From Sphingomonas sp. IC081 (GTDB taxonomy: Bacteria > Pseudomonadota > Alphaproteobacteria > Sphingomonadales > Sphingomonadaceae): a stretch of 64,000 nt of DNA. Both the position numbers and the translations under genes were made by a program. Positions 34,693 to 42,327 of this stretch are shown here, one piece after another; the first letter of the stretch is position 1, and each line of letters begins with the position of its first letter. The stretch covers positions 943,607 to 1,007,606 of the forward strand of contig NZ_CP029762.1 in assembly GCF_006874585.1 (NCBI RefSeq), given 5' to 3'. A model generated the notes under the pieces. The model made no database searches, had not been told where the DNA came from, and was given only the letters and a program-made list of their open reading frames with translations.

Positions 34693-34722
34693 AAATCCGC
34701 CGCAGGCGTATTTTGGCGGCAC
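34683..34722. repeat. Half-copy of the cloverleaf repeat
   Basis: GTCCGTTTGAAAAT, then a small hairpin (AAAATccgcc/ggcgtATTTT), then GGCACC repeats the order seen at 3872-3915 (GACCGTTTGAAAAAT, hairpin, GGCACC). The right half (GGTGCC...TTTTCAAACGG) is missing; an unrelated MITE-like element starts 19 bp further on. The repeat supplies the stop codon of the GntR gene (TTTGA). Confidence 0.5.
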
Positions 34723-34740
34723 CGACGCTCTAAAATCTTA

Positions 34741-35004
34741 GGTCGTAAACTCATAAACGGCACCATCGAGGCGCCCAAATGGCGAACAGCTCGGGCCGAA
34801 GTTGCCGCCGGGCGGGCTGGTTGCCCGTCCAAGGCAGCTTCGGTTCGAGATGGAAGCCATTTGGGCGCCCCTTCGGGGTTTGACCAAAATGGCCCAGCGC
34901 TGCGTCGGGAAGTCTCGAAATATCGACATATTCCAGCGCCTTCCCTCCTGCCGCTGAGCCATTTTGCCGCAAACCTCGATGGTGCCGTTTATGAGTTTAC
35001 GACC
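34741..35004. mobile_element. 264-bp MITE-like element with 31-bp terminal inverted repeats
   Basis: Perfect 31-bp inverted repeats at 34741-34771 and 34974-35004, beginning GGTCGTAAACTCATAAACGG, flanked on both sides by TTA (34738-34740 and 35005-35007), a probable 3-bp target duplication. The interior has no gene and is packed with nested hairpins: GGCGCCCAAATGGC (34770-34783) with 34856-34869, and CAAAATGGC (34885-34893) with 34958-34966. The design (short, non-coding, perfect ends, TNA-type target) fits a MITE mobilised by an IS5-group transposase; that assignment is inference. The right-hand TTA copy is the stop codon of the neighbouring minus-strand gene. Confidence 0.85.
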
Positions 35005-37248
35005 TTAGTTGGCAAAACTCTCCCAGCGGATGAACGGCAGGATCGAGGCGTGGTCATCGCTCCATGCCTTGGCGCCGGTATCCTCCAGCGGTGTCCAGGG
35101 ATGGCCCGGACTGCTGCGCACCAGCGCCTCCAGTACCCCGGCCTTGCGCGACAGCGCGATCCAGCGCGAGGGCGTGTAGCGATCCCGGTCGGCAGGGTTG
35201 TCCAGCCGCGACAGCGCCGCCAGCCCGCCGTCCCGGGCATTGGCGGCAACCACCGGTTCGAGGTCGATGTAACGGTTGGAGATGTGCAGCATCAGTAACC
35301 CGTGCGGGCTCAGCGCGCGGGTATAGACCGCCAGCGCCTCGCGCGTCAGCAGGTGGACGGGGATGGCGTCCGAGGAGAAAGCGTCAATCACCAGCACGTC
35401 GAACGCGGCGGGCGGCAGCTTGCCCAGTTCCAGCCGGGCATCACCGATCACGACCCTTGCCTGCGGCGTGCAGTCGCGCAGATAGGTGAACTTTCCGGAG
35501 GTCGAAAAGCGCAGGATTGCCGGATCGATCTTGAAGAACGTCCAGCGCTGCCCCGGCCGGGCGCGGCAGGCGAGCGATCCGGTGCCGAGGCCGACCACCC
35601 CGACCCGCGCATGCGGCCCCTCGATCGCCGGTGTTGCCGCCAGCGCCAGCCAGACACCGGAACCGGGGCCGTAATACGTCAGCGCATCGCGGGCATGGGC
35701 GGGATCGAGCGACTGCTCGCCGTGCAGCGTAGTGCCGTGCGCCAGCGTGCGCATGCGCTCGCCCTGGCGGTCGTGGACGGTGTAGATGCCGAAATAGCTG
35801 CGCGTCCGCTCGCCCGACAGCGTGGCGCGGATCGTCCAGATGCCGCCTTGCGCCACCATCGCCAGCACCAGCACCGCCGCGAAGGCCCCCCGCCATGCCA
35901 TGACCATCACCCCGGTGCCGACGAGGAAGATCGTCAGTCCCATGGCGACCAGCCCGTCCTCCGCGCGCAAGGCATACTGGTCGAGCTGCCAGCCGAGGAA
36001 CGCCGCGAAAGCCAGCAGCATGACGAGGGCGATGCGCGCGGGGCCGCGGTCGATCGCATCGCCCTCGGACCAGCGCAGCAGCGGCTCCAGCGGCATCAGC
36101 AGGGCCGCTGCCAGGACCAGCAGCGGATGCTCCCAGGCCCAGTCGAACACCAGCGGCGCCACGAGCGCGGTGAACACCCCTCCCAGCACGCCGCCCGCCG
36201 ACATCGCGAGATAGAAGCGCGTCAGTTGCGCCGGGCCGGGCCTCAGGTCGTAGAGGCGGCCATGCAGCGCGCTCGCCACGCAGAACAGCAGCAGGCACGT
36301 CCCGCCCGCGGCCCATAGCGTGCCCGATCCGTTCGACAGCATCGCATAGCTGCCCGCAAACAGCACCACCACCGGCGCGATCCGGGTCACCGCCCGGACC
36401 GGGCCGCGCCGGTCCGCAAAGGCGGTCACGAAGCTCAGCAGATAGAGCCCCAGCGGGATCACCCAGAGCAGCGGCATCGCGAAAATGTCGGTGGTGAGAT
36501 GCGTGGTGGTCGAGAGCATCAGCCCGGAAGGCACGGCCGAGAGCAGGAGCCAGAGGCCCACGGTGCGCCAGCCGGGCGCGGGCCCTGCCGCTTCCTCCGG
36601 CACCGGCATATGCGCCGAAGGCTGCGCCCAGCGGCTCGCCCCGGCCAGCGCGACAAGGAGGACAAGCAGCGCAAAACCGCCGGTCCAGACAAGGCTCTGC
36701 CAGCGCAGCGACAGCAGCGGCTCGGCCAGCAGCGGATAGGCGAGTAGCCCTGCGAAACTGCCGAGGTTGGACGCCGCATAGAGCGCCCATGGCGCCCCCG
36801 CCTGCGGATCGGCGGCGAACCAGCGCTGCATCAGCGGCGCCTGCGCGGAGACCACGAAAAACACCGGGCCGATGCTGAGGCCCAGCAGCAGCGGCACCCA
36901 CAGCGCCTCGGGCAGGCCCGGCAGCGGCGGCAAGGCGACCAGGCCGACCGGCAGGGTCAGCCCCGCCAGCACCAGCAGCCCAAGATGGACCAGCACCTGC
37001 CGGCGCAGCGACAGCCGCCCCAGCGCATGGGCATAACCATAGCCTGCCAGCAGCAGCGCCTGATAGACCAGCATGGCGCTGTTCCAGACGTTGGGCGCCC
37101 CGCCGAGGCGCGGCAGCGCCATGCGCGCGACCATCGGCTGGACAAGGAACAGCAGGAAGCTGCCGACCAGGATCGTCGCGACGTAGAGCCCCCGCGCCGC
37201 GCCTGTGCCTGCCTTCACGGATTCAGAAGTGCGCAAGATGCCCGCCAT
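35005..37248 (-). CDS. Fused MFS transporter/spermidine synthase-like protein
   Basis: 747 aa from ATG 37248, which overlaps the end of the SDR gene by 26 bp; GTG 37218, just after the SDR stop, is the alternative. The N-terminal two thirds hold many membrane helices (LYVATILVGSFLLFLVQPMVARMAL, LVYQALLLAGYGYAHALG and others). The C-terminal domain is a spermidine synthase/SAM-methyltransferase fold: VGVVGLGTGSLAC, VVIGDARLEL, FDVLVIDAFSSDAIPVHLLTREAL. Such fusions are common in proteobacteria but their product is not established. The gene ends exactly at the target-site copy of an inserted MITE, so its original C-terminus may have been altered. Confidence 0.82.
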   Translation of the reverse strand: MAGILRTSESVKAGTGAARGLYVATILVGSFLLFLVQPMVARMALPRLGGAPNVWNSAMLVYQALLLAGYGYAHALGRLSLRRQVLVHLGLLVLAGLTLPVGLVALPPLPGLPEALWVPLLLGLSIGPVFFVVSAQAPLMQRWFAADPQAGAPWALYAASNLGSFAGLLAYPLLAEPLLSLRWQSLVWTGGFALLVLLVALAGASRWAQPSAHMPVPEEAAGPAPGWRTVGLWLLLSAVPSGLMLSTTTHLTTDIFAMPLLWVIPLGLYLLSFVTAFADRRGPVRAVTRIAPVVVLFAGSYAMLSNGSGTLWAAGGTCLLLFCVASALHGRLYDLRPGPAQLTRFYLAMSAGGVLGGVFTALVAPLVFDWAWEHPLLVLAAALLMPLEPLLRWSEGDAIDRGPARIALVMLLAFAAFLGWQLDQYALRAEDGLVAMGLTIFLVGTGVMVMAWRGAFAAVLVLAMVAQGGIWTIRATLSGERTRSYFGIYTVHDRQGERMRTLAHGTTLHGEQSLDPAHARDALTYYGPGSGVWLALAATPAIEGPHARVGVVGLGTGSLACRARPGQRWTFFKIDPAILRFSTSGKFTYLRDCTPQARVVIGDARLELGKLPPAAFDVLVIDAFSSDAIPVHLLTREALAVYTRALSPHGLLMLHISNRYIDLEPVVAANARDGGLAALSRLDNPADRDRYTPSRWIALSRKAGVLEALVRSSPGHPWTPLEDTGAKAWSDDHASILPFIRWESFAN

Positions 37249-37969
37249 CGACGCCCAGGACCTGTCCGGTGACGTAAGACGCCTCCGGCGAGGCCAGGAA
37301 CAGCACCGGGCCAACGATCTCCTCGGGCCGCCCCCAGCGCCCGAGCGAGGTGCGCCGGGCAAGGTGCTCGGCAATCGCCGGGTCGGCCACCATCGCGGCA
37401 TTGGCCTCGGTCGCGAAATAGCCGGGCGCCACCGCATTCACGGTGATCCGGCGAGGACCGAGTTCGGCGGCCAGCGCCCGGGTCAGTGCGTCGAGCCCGC
37501 CCTTGGCCATCGTGTAGGCGGCATCGCCCGAACGCGCGATCTGCCCGGCGATCGAGGTCACGTTGACGATGCGCCCGCCCTCGCCCATCGCCGGAGCCAG
37601 CGCCCGGGAAAGTTCGAAGGCGGCGACGAGGTTGACCTCCAGCATCTGCCGGACCGCGGTCCGGTCCAGCTCGGCGAGCGGCCTGCGGTCGCGGTGTCCG
37701 GCGTTGTTGACGAGTATCCGGATCGGCCCGTGCTCGGCCTGGGCGGCGGCGATCGCGCGGTCCATCGCGGCTTCCTCGGCCAGGTCGAAAAGCACCGGGA
37801 AGGCACTGCCGCCTGCGGCACGGATCGCCGCGATCACCGGCGCTGCCCGCTGCAGACTGCGGCCGTGGACCAGCACCGTCGCGCCCTCCGCCGCCAGCCC
37901 CGCGGCGATTTCCCGCCCGAATCCGGCGCTCGCCCCGGTGACCAGCGCGGTCTGTCCGTCAAACCTCAC
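37223..37969 (-). CDS. SDR-family NAD(P)-dependent oxidoreductase
   Basis: 248 aa from GTG 37969, preceded by GGAG at 7 nt spacing. Classical SDR: TGASAGFGREIA cofactor loop, NNAG, the catalytic serine in VNVTSIAGQIA, YTMAK catalytic Tyr/Lys, and the C-terminal LGVDGGHLA ending. Closest in feel to gluconate 5-dehydrogenase or 3-oxoacyl-ACP reductase types; the substrate cannot be told. Downstream and overlapping is the MFS/spermidine synthase fusion, so the two are probably co-transcribed. Confidence 0.9.
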   Translation of the reverse strand: MRFDGQTALVTGASAGFGREIAAGLAAEGATVLVHGRSLQRAAPVIAAIRAAGGSAFPVLFDLAEEAAMDRAIAAAQAEHGPIRILVNNAGHRDRRPLAELDRTAVRQMLEVNLVAAFELSRALAPAMGEGGRIVNVTSIAGQIARSGDAAYTMAKGGLDALTRALAAELGPRRITVNAVAPGYFATEANAAMVADPAIAEHLARRTSLGRWGRPEEIVGPVLFLASPEASYVTGQVLGVDGGHLAHF

Positions 37970-38216
37970 GGCACGGCTCCGGGGAGGGCCGAGGAACCGA
38001 GAGGCTGAAAACGCGGGAGGAATCTGTTCATGCCTCCCGATACCTGCGGCAGCGCCGGAGGGCCAGCACCTTGGCGCCGCCCGAGAGTGACCGAGGCGCC
38101 ACACAAACAGGGCACAAGGTACCGTTCGCACCACAGGACGTTGACTTGGCGCCGCTCCCGCCTAAGAAGCAGGCCTTGTTGCGATTGACTCGCAGTTGCA
38201 TAAACAGGAGGAAACG

Positions 38217-40349
38217 GTGATCGACACCAAGGGGCGCCACAACAGCACATTCATCCGCAACGGCGCATCGCGCTGCGCGCTGGCCGTCATGGCATGCAGC
38301 GCCCTGCTGCCAATCACGGCGCATGCCGATGACGCCGACGCTGCCGGCAAGAAGTCCGACCGCGACATCGTCGTCACCGGTTCGGTGCCGCAGGACTATG
38401 TCGTCGACTCGCAGGGCAGCACCACCCGCCTCGACCTTTCGCTGCGGGAAACCCCGCAGGCGGTATCCGTCATCACCCGCGCCCAGATCGAGGACTTCGG
38501 CCTCAACACCGTCGACACCCTGCTGCGCCGCGCCACCGGCGTGAACGTCGACAGCGCCGAGACCGACCGCACCTATTACAACGCGCGCGGCTTCGACATC
38601 GTCAACTTCCAGTTCGACGGCATCGGCCAGCCGCTCAGCTACGGCCTCCAGAACGGCCAGATCGACACCTCGATCTTCGAGCGTGTCGATGTCGTGCGCG
38701 GCGCAACCGGCCTGCTGTCGCAGACCGGCAACCCGTCCGCAGCGATCAACTTCGTGCGCAAGCGACCGACCAAGGACCTCGGCGGCTACGCCAGCCTCAG
38801 CTATGGCTCCTACAACGAGGTGCGCGGCGATGTCGACGTCAACACCCCGCTTACCGAGGACGGGGCGATCCGCACGCGCTTTGTCGCCTCCTATCAGGAC
38901 GGCGATTCCTACCTCGATTCCTACCACACCTCGCGCCTGACGCTCTACGGCGTCGCCGCCGCCGACCTCGGCCCGGACACCGTCGCCACGGCCGGCTACT
39001 CGTGGCAGGAAAGCGATCCGCGCGGCGTTACCTGGGGAGCGCTGCCCTTCGTCTACGCCGACGGCTCGGCGGCGCGTTACAAGCGCTCGGCCAGCACCGG
39101 CCAACCGTGGACACGCTGGTATTCGCTCGACCGCAACCTGTTCGGCGACATCACGCACGATTTCGGCGGCGGCTGGACCGGCAAGGTTTCGGTCCTGCGC
39201 CGCGCCCGCAATCAGGATTCCAAGCTGTTCTACGTCTATGGGGCGCAGGACACCACCAGCGGCGAAGGCCTTTATTCCTGGCCGGGCGCCTATCTCGACA
39301 GGCTTCGCGAAACCACCATCGACGCCAACGTGACCGGCAAGCTCGCCATCGCCGGCCGCGAGCATGACGTCGTGCTGGGCGTCAATTACGGCGAATCGCG
39401 CCTTGTCGAACAGGAAGCCAGCGATGCCGACGCCATCGGCGTCTCGCTGCCCGGCAATGCGGCGTTCGACGGCTCGTTCCCCTACCCGGACTTCGGTGAC
39501 TACAGCGTCGCGGCCGACTACACGACCAAGATCACCAGCGCCTACGGATTGCTCCGCCTGTCGCTGGCCGATCCGCTCAAGGTCATGCTGGGCGCCAACG
39601 TGACCAACGCCAGGCGCACGGGAACGAGCTACGATACGCCCTATGCCTTCGACAAGACCAGGTTCCTGCCGTTCGCGGGCCTGACCTTCGACCTGGCGGG
39701 CAACATCACCGCCTATGCGAGCTATGCGACGATCTTCAGCCCGCAAGTCTATCTGACGGCCGATCGCTCGAACATCGCTCCGCTGGAAGGCGAGACGTAC
39801 GAGGCCGGCATCAAGGGTGAATGGAATGACGGCAAGCTCACCGCGGCCATCGCCGTCTTCAAGACCAGCGAAGACAATGTCGCCGAATCGATCGGTTTCG
39901 ACACCGATCTCGGGCAGACCCTCTACAAGGGCGTGAACGCAAAATCGCACGGCGTCGAGGTCGATCTGGCCGGTGAAGTCCTGCCCGGCTTCCAGGTTTC
40001 GGGCGGCTATGCCTGGACCGACATCGAGGACGATGACGGCAACAACGCCCGCGCCTTCATCCCCCGCCACACCCTGCGCATGAGCGCGACCTACACGCCG
40101 CAGTTCCTCCCCGCCCTGCGCATGGGCGCCTCGGCCCGTTACCAGAGCAAGATCCACAACGACTACATCGAGCAGGACGGTTATGCGATCGTCGACCTGA
40201 TGGCCCGCTATCAGGTAACGAACAACGTCTCGCTGGCGGTCAACCTCGATAACCTGACCAATGTGAAGTACTGGACCAGCCTGCAGTGGGATCAGGCCTA
40301 CTACGGCGCCCCGCGCACCGTGCGCGGCACGCTGGGCGTGAGCTTCTGA
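38217..40349 (+). CDS. TonB-dependent siderophore receptor
   Basis: 710 aa from GTG 38217, with a perfect AGGAGG (38206-38211) 5 nt upstream that decides the start. Signal peptide CALAVMACSALLPITAHA, then RDIVVTGSVPQD. Siderophore-receptor plug: LSLRETPQAVSVITRAQIED, TLLRRATGV, YNARGFDIVNFQFDG, VDVVRGATGLLSQTGNPSAAINFVRKRPT. The barrel ends NLTNVKYWTSLQWDQAYYGAPRTVRGTLGVSF with C-terminal Phe. It is the second siderophore-class receptor in this window. The gene is followed by a perfect hairpin at 40374. No regulator is adjacent. Confidence 0.92.
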   Translation: MIDTKGRHNSTFIRNGASRCALAVMACSALLPITAHADDADAAGKKSDRDIVVTGSVPQDYVVDSQGSTTRLDLSLRETPQAVSVITRAQIEDFGLNTVDTLLRRATGVNVDSAETDRTYYNARGFDIVNFQFDGIGQPLSYGLQNGQIDTSIFERVDVVRGATGLLSQTGNPSAAINFVRKRPTKDLGGYASLSYGSYNEVRGDVDVNTPLTEDGAIRTRFVASYQDGDSYLDSYHTSRLTLYGVAAADLGPDTVATAGYSWQESDPRGVTWGALPFVYADGSAARYKRSASTGQPWTRWYSLDRNLFGDITHDFGGGWTGKVSVLRRARNQDSKLFYVYGAQDTTSGEGLYSWPGAYLDRLRETTIDANVTGKLAIAGREHDVVLGVNYGESRLVEQEASDADAIGVSLPGNAAFDGSFPYPDFGDYSVAADYTTKITSAYGLLRLSLADPLKVMLGANVTNARRTGTSYDTPYAFDKTRFLPFAGLTFDLAGNITAYASYATIFSPQVYLTADRSNIAPLEGETYEAGIKGEWNDGKLTAAIAVFKTSEDNVAESIGFDTDLGQTLYKGVNAKSHGVEVDLAGEVLPGFQVSGGYAWTDIEDDDGNNARAFIPRHTLRMSATYTPQFLPALRMGASARYQSKIHNDYIEQDGYAIVDLMARYQVTNNVSLAVNLDNLTNVKYWTSLQWDQAYYGAPRTVRGTLGVSF

Positions 40350-40373
40350 GCCGCCGAACCGCACGCATCACAA

Positions 40374-40405
40374 GCTTCAGTCGGGCCGAATGGCCCGACT
40401 GAAGC
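40374..40405 (+). terminator. Perfect 14-bp hairpin after TonB receptor
   Basis: GCTTCAGTCGGGCC / GGCCCGACTGAAGC with a GAAT tetraloop, 25 bp after the receptor stop. No T-tract follows, so it may be a terminator or an mRNA 3'-end stabiliser. Confidence 0.6.
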
Positions 40406-40753
40406 ATGCCGCACGGTCTGCTCGCCGATCTTGCAACGCAGGCGCGCCCTTGCGCACACGGAGCAAGCCGAAGAACCGGCAACGGCAACGCTACCCCGCC
40501 CACCACGCTCGTCCACGCGGCAGACGGCTTCGACGCGTTCAGCCCGAGCGCAAGGCAAGGACAGAACACACGAGCATTATGCCATCGTGCATTGGCTAGC
40601 TTGGGCCGGTAGGCGACTGTCTGGATCGGAGCCGGGTTGCGAGGATAGCTGACATTCACGTGGAACCTGTAGCCGATCAACCCCGGCCATATTGAAATCT
40701 TCACCGAACGACTGATCTCGACAAAAGCCGGCGTCAGCGGAGCGGGAAATAGC
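40406..40753. other. Gene-poor junction before the HEPN cluster
   Basis: About 350 bp with no gene that I can support. Open frames on both strands have no ribosome-binding site and no family motifs. Base composition turns visibly more AT-rich from about 40650 onward, marking the left edge of the accessory segment that carries the HEPN-like genes. No attachment site or tRNA was recognised. Confidence 0.5.
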
Positions 40754-40909
40754 CTAGCGGAACAGGTCGCGGTAAATCTCACGGATCGTCTTCCACTCAG
40801 CAACATCGGCATTGATGCGGTTTAGCGGCTGGATCTTATGCCGCACCTCTGCCTTCGATAAGGCTTTCCAAAATATCGCCGAGCCGCGCACACCCTCCGC
40901 GTTAGACAT
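40754..40909 (-). CDS. Small hypothetical protein (51 aa) overlapping the HEPN-like gene
   Basis: 51 codons from an ATG whose sequence overlaps the upstream gene's stop (ATGTCTAA, 8-bp overlap). That is a classic translational-coupling arrangement. The product starts MSNAEGVRGSAIFWKALSK and ends TIREIYRDLFR; it is charged and helical in character with no transmembrane segment. I do not recognise a family. It could be a small partner or antitoxin of the HEPN-like gene or, alternatively, the original C-terminus of that protein separated by a frameshift. Size and composition alone do not settle this. Confidence 0.45.
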   Translation of the reverse strand: MSNAEGVRGSAIFWKALSKAEVRHKIQPLNRINADVAEWKTIREIYRDLFR

Positions 40910-41453
40910 CGCCGCGGAGCTCCATGACGGCACCCTCGCACCAAGTCGTGATGATCCAATGTGTCTGAAAAAGTTCATCGAGGTCGACAGCGACTCCAAC
41001 ATAGGGCTTGCCGCTTCGATCCGACGGGTAGCGGAAACGATCGGCGAACGGGTCGAAGGCCTGCACCTGCGCGATCATCGACCGCACATTACGGGCGAGA
41101 TCGTCGTCGTCGACGCAACCCTCTTCGGCTCGGATGTCAAGCAACTGCTGGAACAGCTTGTCGAGATCGTGCCCCGGCTTTCCGTGGATTGCGCCAGCCA
41201 GATCAAGGATCGCTGACTTGAGCGCCAGTTCGACGCTTTGACGCCACAGCGAAAGCAACGGCCGTTCTAGCAAACCGGAAGTGTCGACACGCGCCAGATC
41301 CCACAGCGCTTCGAATCCCCGCTCGAAGCTATAGGACACGAGATCCCACGAACCTGCCATGAGGTCGCTCGTCAAATCGCGCACGAACGGCTGAAGTGTG
41401 GGCTGCATCTGCACGATTTCTTCGACGAGATCATTGCGACGCTTATACGACAT
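40902..41453 (-). CDS. Hypothetical protein with HEPN-like features (183 aa)
   Basis: 183 aa, mostly helical and acidic. The middle segment WRQSVELALKSAI (about 70-82) followed by KPGHDLDKLFQQLLD (about 92-106) resembles the helix pair and HDL motif of HEPN/minimal-nucleotidyltransferase-partner proteins. An Rx4H ribonuclease motif is not evident, so if it is a HEPN protein it may be non-catalytic. It begins 3 bp after the stop of the 267-aa gene, so both are on one transcript, and the 51-aa gene overlaps its 3' end. No membrane segment. Function not assigned; role in a defence or toxin-antitoxin system is inferred from the cluster. Confidence 0.7.
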   Translation of the reverse strand: MSYKRRNDLVEEIVQMQPTLQPFVRDLTSDLMAGSWDLVSYSFERGFEALWDLARVDTSGLLERPLLSLWRQSVELALKSAILDLAGAIHGKPGHDLDKLFQQLLDIRAEEGCVDDDDLARNVRSMIAQVQAFDPFADRFRYPSDRSGKPYVGVAVDLDELFQTHWIITTWCEGAVMELRGDV

Positions 41454-41456
41454 GGG

Positions 41457-42260
41457 CTACCCTCGCGGCGGCGGCATGACGGCCGCGTCAAGACGACGAT
41501 GGATCAACGAGACCAGCGTTAGCAGGTCTTCTGCGTCGCTCTTGGTCATCGGCCATTTAATCCGCGCCTCATGCGCAGTCGGGTTACGAAACATGCCGAA
41601 TGTGCCTCTTACGAGATTGGCGAAACCGCTTTGCTCGCTGCGTTCGCTGACACTGTTTCGGGCATTGATCGCCAACATAGGCGCATCCCCTCCGAAGACA
41701 CGGTCTACGAGAGTTGCCCCGTCGTCATGCAAGCCGGTCCTCACCCGCATTTTGTCGGCGACACTCTTCACCGCCTCCTGAACAGCATGAAAATAATTGT
41801 CGGCGAGAAGTTCGGCGCGGCAAAAGCGGAGCACATCGGGATGGACGCCCCGCGTTTCCAGATCGAGGCGAAGCTCGCGAGCACGTCGCTGGGCCTCAGG
41901 AAGAGTCGCGGCAGCGGCAGTCGATTGGAGATCGCCAGACTCGAGAACTACGAGCCCCGCAAAGGCGAGTGCCTGATTCAGCTTCGCGCGCAGCGGCTCG
42001 AAGCGATGCGGTTCGCGAATGTAACGCGCGGGTTTCATCGCATGGCGTATGAAGCCGAGAACCAGCCGGCGATCCTGTCTTCGATTCTGGGCTTCCGCGA
42101 GCGCTTTGTAGATGCGCTGCCACTTGGTAATCTCGCCGGGGTCGACCATCTTGCAGGTGGCGATCAGCATCGCAATTTCTTGGCCCCGCAAGCCTTCCTC
42201 GGTATCGCCAAGTGCGCCGGCGATGGCTTCTAGCTGTGCCTGAGAAAAAAGTTGTGTCAT
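41457..42260 (-). CDS. TIGR02391/Hypoth_Ymh-like protein with HEPN Rx4H motif
   Basis: 267 aa from ATG 42260 (a TTG two codons earlier is possible). The C-terminal half has the block that I associate with TIGR02391/Hypoth_Ymh: LADNYFHAVQEAVKSVADKMR, GLHDDGATLVDRVFGG, SEQSGFANLVRGTFGMFRNPTAHEARIKW. RNPTAH at residues 225-230 is an R-x4-H motif, the signature of HEPN RNases (family name by memory, motif by direct reading). The first 60 residues (LFSQAQLEAIAGALGDTEEGLRGQEIAMLI) form a separate helical region, perhaps a sensor or partner-binding domain. First gene of the minus-strand operon; divergent from another HEPN-type gene. Confidence 0.78.
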   Translation of the reverse strand: MTQLFSQAQLEAIAGALGDTEEGLRGQEIAMLIATCKMVDPGEITKWQRIYKALAEAQNRRQDRRLVLGFIRHAMKPARYIREPHRFEPLRAKLNQALAFAGLVVLESGDLQSTAAAATLPEAQRRARELRLDLETRGVHPDVLRFCRAELLADNYFHAVQEAVKSVADKMRVRTGLHDDGATLVDRVFGGDAPMLAINARNSVSERSEQSGFANLVRGTFGMFRNPTAHEARIKWPMTKSDAEDLLTLVSLIHRRLDAAVMPPPRG

Positions 42261-42327
42261 CAGCAATCCATATCAAAGGGCAACTCGGTAATCACCTGCC
42301 CGCGTGCGCTGTGAAACTGGAAGCTGG

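Noticed and set aside
40240..40812. Minus-strand frame covering the junction before the HEPN cluster
   Set aside because: Runs through the receptor 3' end and its terminator hairpin; no start signal. Only a short stretch near 40620-40730 looks protein-like.
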